NCBI RefSeq assembly: GCF_007109405.1
Contig: NZ_VJOY01000012.1
Location: 1-64,000 of the forward strand
Source: Pseudomonas mangiferae
GTDB taxonomy: Bacteria > Pseudomonadota > Gammaproteobacteria > Pseudomonadales > Pseudomonadaceae
Direction: 5' to 3'
Length of the DNA stretch: 64,000 nt
Numbering within the stretch: the stretch's first letter is position 1; the number at the start of each line of letters is the position of its first letter. The notes below the pieces were generated by a model. The model was not told the DNA's origin. It ran no database searches and saw nothing but the letters and a program-made list of their open reading frames with translations. The position numbers were made by a program, and so were the translations under genes. Of the stretch, positions 50,993 through 59,360 are shown in pieces.

Positions 50993-51786
50993 GGCTTGTC
51001 CTTGTTCAGGCGATTGGCCGCCCAGGTGAAGACCAGTACGAAGAAGAAGTAGGAGATCACCAGGGCACTGTTGAAGTGGCCGCTGCTGTTGCGCATGTTG
51101 TTCAGGTACACCTGCAGGGTCTCGTAACGGCTGCCCACCAGCAGGTTGGCGAAGACGAACTCGCCGAAGAGGAACGAGAACGACAGGAACAGCGACACCA
51201 TCAGGCCCTTGCGCAGGTTTGGCAGCACCACCAGCAAGGCCGCCTGCCAGGTGCTGGCGCCCAGCAGGTGGGCCGCGTCCATCAGGTCGCGCAGGTTGAT
51301 CGCCTGCAGGTTGTTGGCGATCGCCCGGTACATGAACGGCAGCGCCACGGTGAAGTAGCAGCCGATGAGAATCCACGGCGTACCCACCATGGCCAGCGGA
51401 CCGGAGCCATACAGTTGCAGCAGGCCCACCGAGGACACCACCGGCGGCACCGCGAAGGGCAGCAGGATGAGGATGTTCATCAGCCCGTCCAGGCGCGGGA
51501 AGTGGTAGTGCACCACGAACATCAACGGCAGGATCAGCACCGTCGACAATGCCAGGGCGCCGAAGCAGACCACCAGGGACTGGCCGAAGGCCCGCAGGAA
51601 GCGCTCGTCGCTCCACAGCGCCAGGTACCACTTCAGGGTCAGCCCCTCCGGCAGGATGGTGGCGGACCAACTGGTGGCCAGGGAGTAGAGCAGGGTGCCG
51701 GCCAGGGGCAGCAGCAGGATCAGGAACAGCCCGTAGACCACCGCCCGGTGGTAGACCCCGGCGGGTGTGACGTCAGCGCGCGACAT
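50989..51786 (-). CDS. ABC importer permease (second)
   Basis: 265 residues, six membrane segments. The EAA loop contacting the ATPase is 'LMDAAHLLGASTWQAALLVVLPNLRKGL'. Like PotC/PhnV-type inner-membrane permeases. It overlaps the other permease gene by 14 bp and the ATPase gene by 4 bp. Confidence 0.91.
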   Translation of the reverse strand: MSRADVTPAGVYHRAVVYGLFLILLLPLAGTLLYSLATSWSATILPEGLTLKWYLALWSDERFLRAFGQSLVVCFGALALSTVLILPLMFVVHYHFPRLDGLMNILILLPFAVPPVVSSVGLLQLYGSGPLAMVGTPWILIGCYFTVALPFMYRAIANNLQAINLRDLMDAAHLLGASTWQAALLVVLPNLRKGLMVSLFLSFSFLFGEFVFANLLVGSRYETLQVYLNNMRNSSGHFNSALVISYFFFVLVFTWAANRLNKDKP

Positions 51787-52612
51787 GGTAGCTCCTCCTC
51801 AGCAGCCACTGGTGCGCGGCGGTGATCACCAGCATCAGCCCCACCAGCACCATGGCCAGGGCGCTGGCCATGTTGGGATCGAGGAAGATGTCGCCGGCCA
51901 CCATCGCCGCGATGCGGATCGGCAGCACGTTGAAGTTGCCGGTGGTCAGGGCGTAGACCGTGGCGTAGGCGCCCAAGGCGTTGGCCAGCAGGATGACGAA
52001 GGTGCCCAGCAGGGCGGGGGTCAGCACCGGCAGGCCGATGTGGCGCCAGAACTGCCAGTGGTTCGCCCCCAGCAGCGCGGCGGACTCGCGCCAGTCTTCG
52101 CGCAGCGCGTCGAAGGCCGGGTAGAGCAGCAGCACCCCCAGGGGAATCTGGAAGTAGGTGTAGAGCACGATCAGCCCGGCCTTGGAGTAGAGGTTGAAGT
52201 CCTCGATCAGGCCGCTCTGCTTGAGGATCAGGGTCAGCGCACCGTTGAACCCCAGCAGGATGATGAAGGCGAAGGCCAGGGGCACGCCGGCGAAATTGCT
52301 GGTCATGGTGGAGAACGCCATGACGAAGTCCCGCAGCCGGGAATCCACCCGGCGCAGGGAATAGCTGCCCAGCAGCGCCACGACGATGCCGATCAGGCTC
52401 GACCAGAAGGCGATCTGCAGGCTGTGCTTGATGGCCTGCAGGTAGAACGGCGAGTCGAACACCTCGCGGAAATTGCCCAGGCCCCAGCCGTCCACGGCCT
52501 CCAGGCTGTGGGTCGCCACCCACACCAGGGGGGCGATCTGGAACAGGCCGAATACCACCGCGAAGGGCAGCAGCCAGAGCAGCGCCAGCCACTTGCTGCG
52601 TGAATGCTTCAT
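51773..52612 (-). CDS. ABC importer permease (first)
   Basis: 279 residues, about six membrane segments beginning 'WLALLWLLPFAVVFGLFQIAPLVWV'. EAA loop: 'LREDWRESAALLGANHWQFWRHIGLPVLTPALLG'. It pairs with the second permease as a heterodimer (PotB/PhnU-like). The start overlaps the stop of the AlkP-type gene by 4 bp. Confidence 0.91.
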   Translation of the reverse strand: MKHSRSKWLALLWLLPFAVVFGLFQIAPLVWVATHSLEAVDGWGLGNFREVFDSPFYLQAIKHSLQIAFWSSLIGIVVALLGSYSLRRVDSRLRDFVMAFSTMTSNFAGVPLAFAFIILLGFNGALTLILKQSGLIEDFNLYSKAGLIVLYTYFQIPLGVLLLYPAFDALREDWRESAALLGANHWQFWRHIGLPVLTPALLGTFVILLANALGAYATVYALTTGNFNVLPIRIAAMVAGDIFLDPNMASALAMVLVGLMLVITAAHQWLLRRSYHVAR

Positions 52613-53415
52613 GCCAGCAACTCCCGGCAGTAGGGTTTGTCGTGGGAAACGCCGAGCAGCTGGCAGACGGTGCCGCACAGCTCGGTCTGGCGCGGGCGGG
52701 CCTCGCCGCTGAGGCTGAAGGCGTCGCCGATGACGAACAGCGGTACCTCCCGTTCCTCCGGCAGCAGCCCGTTGTGGCTGCGATCGGCGTTCATCCCGTG
52801 ATCCGCGGTGACCAGCACCTGGTAGCCGGCCTCGAGCCAGCCCCGCAGGTAGTCCGCCAAGAGAATGTCGGCCTGCCGCGCGCTGTTGCGGTACTGGGGC
52901 GAGTCGAGCCCATGGCGGTGGCCGGCGTCGTCGATGTTCATCGGGTGCACCAGGAGGAAATTCGGCCGGTGCCTCAGGCGCAGGCTCTCCGCATCGGCGA
53001 ACAGGTGGGAGTCCGGGTAGTGGTCGGCGTAGTAGAAGTGGCCGTGCTGGATGGGCAGCTCCGGCGCGTCGGTGTGGCGGTCGCGGGCGGCGACGAAGGG
53101 CGAGCGGTTGTACAGCTCGCTGACCCAGTGGTAGGCCGCCGCGGCGGTGCCCAGGCCGGCGGCGCGGGCGTAGTGGAACACGCTCTGCTCGCTGGACAGG
53201 CGCGACACGCCGTTGTGGACGATGCCGCTGTCCAGGGGCGGCACGCCGGTGAGGATGCATTCGTAGAGAGGCCGGGACAGCGCCGGCAGTTCGCATTGCA
53301 GGCCGTAGAGGGCGCCACGTCCGGCGGCGCAGTAAGCCTGGAGGTGGCCCAGCGCGTGCCGGGCCACCTCCAGGTTCAGGCCATCCAGTACGACCAGGAT
53401 GACGTCATGTCTCAT
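52609..53415 (-). CDS. Alkaline-phosphatase-superfamily hydrolase (NPP/phosphonoacetate hydrolase-like)
   Basis: 268 residues, no signal peptide, so cytoplasmic. Metal-site residues are visible: Asp11 in VVLDGLN, a likely nucleophile Ser47 in 'ELPALSRPLYECILTGVPPLDSGIVHNG' (the NPP family has Thr or Ser there), Asp162/Asp163-x2-His166-x-His168 in IDDAGHRHG, Asp205-His206 in TADHGM and His214. It should cleave a phosphoester, phosphodiester or phosphonate. Encoded inside an ABC importer operon, between the binding protein and the permeases, it probably hydrolyses the imported substrate. Confidence 0.85.
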   Translation of the reverse strand: MRHDVILVVLDGLNLEVARHALGHLQAYCAAGRGALYGLQCELPALSRPLYECILTGVPPLDSGIVHNGVSRLSSEQSVFHYARAAGLGTAAAAYHWVSELYNRSPFVAARDRHTDAPELPIQHGHFYYADHYPDSHLFADAESLRLRHRPNFLLVHPMNIDDAGHRHGLDSPQYRNSARQADILLADYLRGWLEAGYQVLVTADHGMNADRSHNGLLPEEREVPLFVIGDAFSLSGEARPRQTELCGTVCQLLGVSHDKPYCRELLA

Positions 53416-53424
53416 CGGCGGCGG

Positions 53425-54483
53425 TCACTGCATGTTGATGATGACGTGCTCCTGCCACAGGCGCGGCAGGCGTTTGGAGGTGGTTTCCCAGGCCTGGGCG
53501 TCGCGGATCGGCGTGACTTTGGCGTACTGCTCGGAAGGCAGCAGCTTGGCCTGCACGTCTTCCGGCAGGGTCAGGTGGTCGGCGCGGATCGGCCGGGCAT
53601 AGCCGCGGGCCAGGTTGATCTGGCCGGCGTCGCTGAGGATGTACTCGCGGGCCAGCTTGGCGGCGTTGGGGTGCTTGGCGAACTTGTTGATCAGGGTGGA
53701 GTAGCCGGAGATCACCGAGCCGTCGCCCGGGATCAGCACGTCGAAGCGCGTCGGGTCGATCTGGTCGCGGTAGCTCAGGCCGTTGAAGTCCCAGACGATG
53801 CCCACTTCCACCTCGCCCTTCTCCAGGGTCTGGATGGTGGGGTTGGACAGGGACAGGCGACCTTGCTTGGCCAGTTCGGCGAACAGCTCCAGGCCCGGCT
53901 GGATGTTCTTCTCGTCGCCGCCATTGGCCAGGGCCGCGGCCAGCACGCCGTTCACCGCCTGGGCGGCCGAGCTGACGTCACCGATGGCCACCTTGTACTT
54001 GCCGGACTTCAGGTCCGCCCAGGTCTTCGGCGGCTCCTTCACCAGCTGCTTGTTGACGATGAAGGCGATGGAGCCGGTGTAGGCCAGCAGCCAGTGGCCG
54101 TCCTTGTCCTTGGCCCAGTCCGGTACCTGGTCCCAGGTGCTGGGCTTGTACGGCTGGGTGACGCCCTGCTGCACGGCGATGGGGCCGAAGGCGGCGCCCA
54201 CGTCGCCGATGTCGGCGCTGGCGTTGTCCTTCTCGGCGGCGAACTTGGCGATTTCCTGGGCCGAGCTCATGTCGGTATCCATGTGCTTGAGGCCGTAGAG
54301 TTTCTCCAGGTCGCCCCAGGTGCCTTTCCAGTTCGCCCAGCTGTCCGGCATGCCGACGCTGTTCACCGCGCCTTCGCCGCGGGCGGCCTGTTCCAGGTTC
54401 TTGAGGTCCGTGTCAGCGGCCACCGCCTGGTTGCCCAGGAGAACGGCGCTTCCCAACAGTGAAGCCAGCAGCAGGCGTTTCAT
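53425..54483 (-). CDS. ABC importer periplasmic substrate-binding protein
   Basis: 352 residues. Signal peptide about 1-22 (MKRLLLASLLGSAVLLGNQAVA). The mature part is a type-II binding protein of the iron/polyamine/2-aminoethylphosphonate class (family 1), with 'AARGEGAVNSVGMPDSWANWKGTWGDLEKLYG' at the start and 'GEVEVGIVWDFNGLSYRDQ' later. First gene of the minus-strand operon; a palindromic UTRA-type operator lies 27 bp before its start. Confidence 0.9.
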   Translation of the reverse strand: MKRLLLASLLGSAVLLGNQAVAADTDLKNLEQAARGEGAVNSVGMPDSWANWKGTWGDLEKLYGLKHMDTDMSSAQEIAKFAAEKDNASADIGDVGAAFGPIAVQQGVTQPYKPSTWDQVPDWAKDKDGHWLLAYTGSIAFIVNKQLVKEPPKTWADLKSGKYKVAIGDVSSAAQAVNGVLAAALANGGDEKNIQPGLELFAELAKQGRLSLSNPTIQTLEKGEVEVGIVWDFNGLSYRDQIDPTRFDVLIPGDGSVISGYSTLINKFAKHPNAAKLAREYILSDAGQINLARGYARPIRADHLTLPEDVQAKLLPSEQYAKVTPIRDAQAWETTSKRLPRLWQEHVIINMQ

Positions 54484-54509
54484 ATGAAGCTCCTTAGCAG
54501 GTGGGGAAT

Positions 54510-54521
54510 TGGTCTAGATCA
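54510..54521. promoter_or_regulatory. GntR/UTRA operator before the importer operon
   Basis: TGGTCTAGATCA, an almost perfect palindrome of the TGGTCTAGACCA kind bound by UTRA-domain GntR regulators. It is 27 bp before the binding-protein ATG, and a half-match CCAATCTAGG lies close by. Confidence 0.6.
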
Positions 54522-54744
54522 GCAAGACCCAGGCCAATCTAGGGTGCTTTGATGACGGTTTCGTGGCAGGAGCGGGCGTACGGCGTGGGCATCGGTCCCG
54601 CGGCGATTAGCGTAGACCACCCGCCGGGGCTTGTCTGGGGTTGCGCCTGGCACAGCCCGTGCAGTGTCACGGCCCTGTCATCCGATCGTCATCCGCAGCA
54701 TCTAGCATGCAGCCCCACCGGACCCTGGCGCGCCATTTCAGTGC

Positions 54745-54756
54745 TGGTCTATTCCA
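54745..54756. promoter_or_regulatory. GntR/UTRA operator before the regulator gene
   Basis: TGGTCTATTCCA matches the site at 54510-54521 (TGGTCTA core) and lies 16 bp before the regulator's ATG, overlapping its leader. This suggests autoregulation together with control of the divergent importer operon. Confidence 0.55.
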
Positions 54757-54771
54757 GAAGGGAGTGTTTCG

Positions 54772-55488
54772 ATGCGCGACGAAGCGCCCCGCACCGTGAC
54801 CGCCATCTGCCGCGCCCTGCAGCAGCAGATCGAGCACGGGCTGCTACCCCTGGGCGGCAAGCTGCCTGCCGAGCGCAAGCTCAGCGAACTCTTCGCTACC
54901 ACGCGTATCACCCTGCGCGAGGCCCTGGGTCAGTTGGAAGCACAGGGCCTGATCTACCGCGAGGAGCGCCGCGGCTGGTTCGTTTCGCCGCCACGCCTGG
55001 ACTACAACCCCCTGGTGCGTAGCCACTTCCACGCCATGGTGAGCGAGCAGGGCAGGGCACCGTCCACCGACGTGCTGAGCGCCCGCCTGGTGCCGGCGCC
55101 GGTGGAAATCTGCGAGCTGCTGGAGTTGCCGGCGCTGTCCGCAGTGTTCCAGATCCGCCGCGCTCGACGCGTCGACGAGCGTCTGGTGCTGTACGTCGAG
55201 CACTACCTGAACCCCGCCTACTTCCCGGGCATCCTGGACCACGACCTGACCCGTTCCCTCACCGAGCTGTACGCGTGCCAGTACGGCATCCACTATGGCC
55301 GCGTGCGCTTCGACATGCTTCCCACCGCCCTGCACCCGGACGCCGCCGCCGCCCTGCGGGTGTCCCCCGGCAGCCCCGCCCTGCGCATCGTCCGCCGCAA
55401 CCGTGACCAGCATGGCCGGCTGATCGACTGCGACCTGGAATACTGGCGCCACGACGCGATCCAGGTGCGCGTAGAAGTCCCCGAGTAG
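54772..55488 (+). CDS. GntR-family regulator with UTRA domain
   Basis: 238 residues. The winged helix (about 5-72) includes 'QQQIEHGLLPLGGKLPAERKLSELFATTRITLREALGQLEAQGLIYREERRGWFV'. The UTRA ligand domain (about 90-235) resembles the chorismate-lyase fold and includes 'RARRVDERLVLYVEHYLNPAYFPGIL' and 'ALRIVRRNRDQHGRLIDCDLEYWRHDAIQVRVEV'. HutC/PhnF-type regulators bind small metabolites such as phosphonates or sugar phosphates. It is divergent from the importer operon, and two matching operators flank the gap. Confidence 0.92.
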   Translation: MRDEAPRTVTAICRALQQQIEHGLLPLGGKLPAERKLSELFATTRITLREALGQLEAQGLIYREERRGWFVSPPRLDYNPLVRSHFHAMVSEQGRAPSTDVLSARLVPAPVEICELLELPALSAVFQIRRARRVDERLVLYVEHYLNPAYFPGILDHDLTRSLTELYACQYGIHYGRVRFDMLPTALHPDAAAALRVSPGSPALRIVRRNRDQHGRLIDCDLEYWRHDAIQVRVEVPE

Positions 55489-55591
55489 GCCTGCTGGCCC
55501 TTTCTGTGGACGCGTCCACAGTGCCGGCATGTCGGATTTTTCGGCGAGCCGCGAGCTCTTATGATCGGCTTTTCACCGTCGAGCGCTGAAC

Positions 55592-56416
55592 ATGCTGGTT
55601 TTCAAACGCAACACCCGGGAAGGACAACCGGTGCCGGGGCAGATCACCCTGGTGGTGGGCAACAGCTTCGTTGTCAAGCTGGTAGGGCTAGGGCCGGACA
55701 AGAAGCATTACGTGATCAAGAGCGACAGTCCCTGCGTGGAGGTCCAGCAGAAAGCCGACGACCGCTTCCAGGAACAGGCCATCCGTTTCAAGGCCAATAT
55801 GGCCTGCCAGGGCGCTCGGATCACCGTCTACGAAAAAACTTCTGGCGACCGTACTCCTCTAGAATTGAAGATCAACGTGCTGGAGCCACTGGTGCTACCT
55901 CCGGAAAATACGGATGAGGGGCTGTTGGCGCGATTGCTATTGTCTGAGGTCGTGCAGCCTAGCGCTCCCGGTTATCCGGGAGCCGAAGAGACTTTTCTCA
56001 GCATGCAACTGATGCGTCAGGTACTCGAGAATAGAATGTCTTTTCCTAAGTTTTCGATATTCAGTAACCCTTCCTCAAGGTCGATGCTGGCGATTATTAC
56101 GGCAGGGGGCGGTAATGAGTTCGACGGATTTGGAGCGTATCCCCGCCTGAGCAGTGAAAAAATTGGAAGCTTTAACGTCACGTTGCGTAATGCTAACGAT
56201 GGTAGTCATATGAAATTCGAAGCCTACCGCCAGCATGTAAAAAATATACTGGATGTTGCAAATGGAAGGGTCCCGAAAATACCTGGTAGGAATTATGGTT
56301 GGAGAACAGTGGGTGCTGGACCCGCTGGAGGTTCCTACGTCCCAGGTCCTATTGTAGGTGGGCAGCAATTTAACACGCTTCGGGACGACGTTTTAAAGGA
56401 GAACGGAATAAAATGA
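55592..56416 (+). CDS. Putative antibacterial cell-wall hydrolase effector
   Basis: 274 residues without signal peptide or membrane helix. Residues about 1-103 form a beta-rich domain (VVGNSFVVKLVGLG...LELKINVLEPLVL) that looks Ig-like. Residues about 108-200 match the shape of SleB/muramidase-like hydrolases: candidate catalytic Glu119 in LLARLLLSEV, 'MQLMRQVLENRM' and 'NEFDGFGAYP' (compare the QF-GF end of the family). Its stop overlaps the first of three secreted-protein genes (ATGA). DNA is GC-rich for the N-terminal domain and turns AT-rich at the toxin-like half. The best reading is a type VI-type effector with downstream immunity genes (inference); no secretion gene lies nearby. Confidence 0.65.
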   Translation: MLVFKRNTREGQPVPGQITLVVGNSFVVKLVGLGPDKKHYVIKSDSPCVEVQQKADDRFQEQAIRFKANMACQGARITVYEKTSGDRTPLELKINVLEPLVLPPENTDEGLLARLLLSEVVQPSAPGYPGAEETFLSMQLMRQVLENRMSFPKFSIFSNPSSRSMLAIITAGGGNEFDGFGAYPRLSSEKIGSFNVTLRNANDGSHMKFEAYRQHVKNILDVANGRVPKIPGRNYGWRTVGAGPAGGSYVPGPIVGGQQFNTLRDDVLKENGIK

Positions 56417-56922
56417 AGTGTATCTCGATTTTTTTTGTTTTTTTAGCCTTGTTTACGCAGGTAATGGCAGGCGAATTATTTTCGCCCTCTATACTTTCTG
56501 GGCCCATAGGTCATGTAAATTTATCTAAAGATCCTAATTTCGTTAATTACGAATATGATTTAATGTATTTGGTCGCTTATTCTGAAAAAAACAATCAGGC
56601 TAACAATTTCTGTTTGGTTGGATATCGTTGGGAAGATGGAAAAACGAGAGCGGTAGTGCATTGGCGAGAAGAGAATCTGCTTTTTATTTGGCCTGGCCGA
56701 GATATTGCTCCTGAGGAGTATGGGAAATATTCAAGCAGTCTGCTAACCACTAAAAGTATAGATCTCAATCACAATGTTGTTGAGCGGGAAGATCAAATGG
56801 CCATGTCTACATACTTGCGTCGTGATGTGGAAGGCACACTTGATGATTGCTCGCGCCATGGCACTCAATACGAGCTTAAACCATTCACGCCGCCGCCGGA
56901 GAACAGTGATGATGATTGGTAA
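56413..56922 (+). CDS. Putative periplasmic immunity protein, paralog 1
   Basis: 169 residues. A signal peptide (MKCISIFFVFLALFTQVMAG) sends it to the periplasm, where a peptidoglycan-targeting effector would act. The mature part shares with two following genes 'YDLMYLVA', 'NNFCLVGYRW', 'EDQMAMSTYLRRDVEGTLDDC' and 'YELKPFTPP', with two conserved cysteines. DNA is strikingly AT-rich: the row 56521-56580 has only 15 G/C of 60. It overlaps the effector-like gene by 4 bp. Family not recognised. Confidence 0.68.
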   Translation: MKCISIFFVFLALFTQVMAGELFSPSILSGPIGHVNLSKDPNFVNYEYDLMYLVAYSEKNNQANNFCLVGYRWEDGKTRAVVHWREENLLFIWPGRDIAPEEYGKYSSSLLTTKSIDLNHNVVEREDQMAMSTYLRRDVEGTLDDCSRHGTQYELKPFTPPPENSDDDW

Positions 56923-56943
56923 GCGTTTTGTCGTCTATTAGTC

Positions 56944-57477
56944 ATGAATGCTTTTTCGAAATCTTTAAAGGATAAATTTTCGATTATTTGGTTTTTGGCA
57001 TTAATTATTGATTCGGTAGCTGCAGGTGATTATGCTGAGAACTCTATATTGGAGGGTTGGGTTGTACGTATTGAACTGAGTAACTATGTGCAATTCAAGA
57101 ATTTTCAATATGACCTTATGTATCTTGTCGCCCATGCAAAAAGGAATTCACAGGCCAATAATTTTTGTTTGGTCGGGTATCGGTGGCCCAATGGGGCTGT
57201 GAGGGCTGCGGTTAATTGGAAAGAAGAAAGCTATCTATATATTTGGTCGGGACGCCGAATTGTGCCGGAAGAATATGGGGACTATGCCAGTAGTCTGATA
57301 ATGTCGGACAGCATTGATTTGAAGCACAGCGTAGTTGATCGTGAAGACCAAATGGCTATGTCGACCTATCTGCGTCGCGATGTGGAGGGTACGTTAGAGG
57401 ACTGTGCTAAGCATGGCGTGGAATATGAGTTGAAACCTTTCACGCCTCCGTCGCCGAAAGATATGGATGACTGGTAG
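56944..57477 (+). CDS. Putative periplasmic immunity protein, paralog 2
   Basis: 177 residues. Signal-peptide-like N-terminus (FSIIWFLALIIDSVAAG) after a charged lead. The mature sequence is clearly homologous to paralog 1, including 'NSQANNFCLVGYRWPNGAVRAAVNW', 'GRRIVPEEYGDYASSLI' and 'DREDQMAMSTYLRRDVEGTL'. It starts 21 bp after paralog 1 without a strong ribosome-binding site. It is AT-rich like paralog 1, so the duplication probably predates arrival in this genome. Confidence 0.67.
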   Translation: MNAFSKSLKDKFSIIWFLALIIDSVAAGDYAENSILEGWVVRIELSNYVQFKNFQYDLMYLVAHAKRNSQANNFCLVGYRWPNGAVRAAVNWKEESYLYIWSGRRIVPEEYGDYASSLIMSDSIDLKHSVVDREDQMAMSTYLRRDVEGTLEDCAKHGVEYELKPFTPPSPKDMDDW

Positions 57478-57632
57478 TCTGGCTGTGTATTTGTTACATG
57501 CAGTGATGTTTGTCAGTTGGAAAATTTCTACCGGATAATATATTTTAGGTTGCAAAATGCACTGTCTAGCTTTAGCTGTTTTTCTGTGGTCATAAGTTTT
57601 TGGAGCTTGTTTCTGGTGAATTAGGGTTGTGC

Positions 57633-58145
57633 ATGTATCCAAGGCTAATGCGAATATTCGCTATCACGTTGTTGTTGACTAATCCAGTATCAGCAAATGA
57701 AAGCTTTAAGAGTTCTATATTTCAGGGGCAGGTGGGGTATGAAAATTTAACGCGGCTACGGCAGTATAAAGATTTCCAGTATGACCTCATGTATCTCGTA
57801 GTCGCTCTCAAGAGAAATTCGGAGGTCAATCATTTCTGTCTCTTGGGCTATAAATGGCCGAGCGACAAGATGAAAGCGATGGTGTATTGGACGGAAGGTA
57901 GTCGGATTTTCCTATGGTCGGGAAGGGATACCGTCCCCGAAGACTATAGCGACTATGCGAATAGCCTCATCTCGTCTCCCAGCATCGACCTGAAGAAAGA
58001 TGTCGTAGAGCGGCAGGATCCGATGGCCATGTCTACCTACCTGCGCCGCGACGTGGAAGGCACGCTGGAAGACTGCGCCCGTCACGGTATCCAGTACGAG
58101 CTGAAGCCATTCACGCCTCCCGTGAAAAGCGAGGATGACAGGTAA
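57633..58145 (+). CDS. Putative periplasmic immunity protein, paralog 3
   Basis: 170 residues. Signal peptide 'MRIFAITLLLTNPVSA' after a five-residue lead; ATG 57633 chosen because AGGG lies 6 nt upstream, with ATG 57648 as alternative. Homologous to paralogs 1 and 2 along its whole length ('YDLMYLVVALKRNSEVNHFCLLGYKW', 'QDPMAMSTYLRRDVEGTLEDCARHG'). The 5' half is AT-rich, but from about 57,930 the DNA becomes GC-rich like the host. A 155-bp AT-rich gap separates it from paralog 2. Confidence 0.66.
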   Translation: MYPRLMRIFAITLLLTNPVSANESFKSSIFQGQVGYENLTRLRQYKDFQYDLMYLVVALKRNSEVNHFCLLGYKWPSDKMKAMVYWTEGSRIFLWSGRDTVPEDYSDYANSLISSPSIDLKKDVVERQDPMAMSTYLRRDVEGTLEDCARHGIQYELKPFTPPVKSEDDR

Positions 58146-58255
58146 GACCTCCCGCGGCACCCCCAGAGGAGAACGACGAGGCGATCGTCCGGTAGCGCCT
58201 CCGCCTTCTGGCTGTTGGCGGCTAGAATCGCTGGATCTTTCCAGGAAGCATTCCC

Positions 58256-59266
58256 ATGGCATTCAAGGCGATTCAGGTGCAGCCCGGTGGGGGCTACGAC
58301 AAGGTCGTGGTCGGGTCCTGCGAGGCGGCGCCGCCGGCGGCGGGCGAGATCAGTGTGCGGGTGCGCGCCAGTTCGCTCAATTACCATGATTTTGCGGTGG
58401 TCAGTGGCCTCTGGGGACCCAGCGAGACGCGCATCCCCCTGGCGGATGGCGCGGGTGAAGTGGTGGCGGTAGGCGACGGCGTGAGCGAGTTCGCCGTGGG
58501 CGATGCGGTGGTGAGCACCTTTTTCCCCGACTGGCTCGATGGCCAGCCCCACGTGGAAGGCTTCTCCCGGGTGCCGGGGGATGGCCTTGATGGCTACGCC
58601 CGCGAGCAACTGACCGCGCCTGCCACCTGGTTCACCCGTGCGCCCCGTGGCTGGAGCTTCGCCGAGGCGGCGACGCTGCCCACCGCCGGCCTCACCGCGT
58701 GGCGTGCGCTGATGGTGGATGGCGGTCTCATGCCGGGCGAGACGGTGCTGGTCCAGGGCACCGGCGGCGTATCCATCTTCGCCCTGCAGTTCGCCAAGCT
58801 GGCGGGTGCCACGGTCATCGCCACCTCGTCCAGCGACGAGAAGCTGGAGCGCCTGAAGCGCCTGGGTGCCGATGCGCTGATCAACTACCGCAGCACGCCG
58901 GCCTGGGGCGAGCGGGTGCGCGAGCTGACCGATGGGCGCGGCGTCGATCATGTGGTGGAGGTAGGCGGCCCGGGGACCTTGGAGCAGTCGATGACCGCTG
59001 CCCGGATCGGCGGGCATCTGGCCCTGATCGGCATTCTCACTGGCATCTCCGGCGAGCTGAACCTTGTCCCCGCGCTGTTCAAGCAGCTGCGCCTGCAGAG
59101 CGTGCTGGTGGGCAGCCGCGCCCAGCAGCAGGCCATGGTCCGGGCCATCGACGCCAACGGCCTGCGGCCGGTGATCGATCGCCACTTCCCCCTGGACGCC
59201 CTGGTGGACGCGTTCCGCTACCAGGAAAGTAACCGTCACGTCGGCAAGATCTGCGTGGATCTCTGA
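58256..59266 (+). CDS. Zinc-free medium-chain alcohol/quinone oxidoreductase
   Basis: 336 residues. The MDR fold is seen in 'ISVRVRASSLNYHDFAVVSGLWG', 'PLADGAGEVVAVGDGVSEFAVGDAVVSTF' and the cofactor loop 'ETVLVQGTGGVSIFALQFAKLAGATVIATSSSDEKLERLKRLGADALINY' (GTGGV, NADP-type). Structural and catalytic zinc cysteines are missing. It probably reduces quinones or activated double bonds; the substrate is unknown. It begins 110 bp after the immunity-like genes and marks the return to normal base composition. Confidence 0.9.
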   Translation: MAFKAIQVQPGGGYDKVVVGSCEAAPPAAGEISVRVRASSLNYHDFAVVSGLWGPSETRIPLADGAGEVVAVGDGVSEFAVGDAVVSTFFPDWLDGQPHVEGFSRVPGDGLDGYAREQLTAPATWFTRAPRGWSFAEAATLPTAGLTAWRALMVDGGLMPGETVLVQGTGGVSIFALQFAKLAGATVIATSSSDEKLERLKRLGADALINYRSTPAWGERVRELTDGRGVDHVVEVGGPGTLEQSMTAARIGGHLALIGILTGISGELNLVPALFKQLRLQSVLVGSRAQQQAMVRAIDANGLRPVIDRHFPLDALVDAFRYQESNRHVGKICVDL

Positions 59267-59360
59267 GGCGCAGCGGGCGCGCAGAGCCGGCTCGTCGCGG
59301 GGGCGCAACTCCCTCCGGTGGCTGCCCTCCAAGCCTGGGTACCCTAATGGAGGATGACTC

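Noticed and set aside
55561-58145. Prophage or integrative island
   Set aside because: The AT-rich block contains only four genes, with no integrase, phage structural gene, tRNA attachment site or flanking direct repeat seen.
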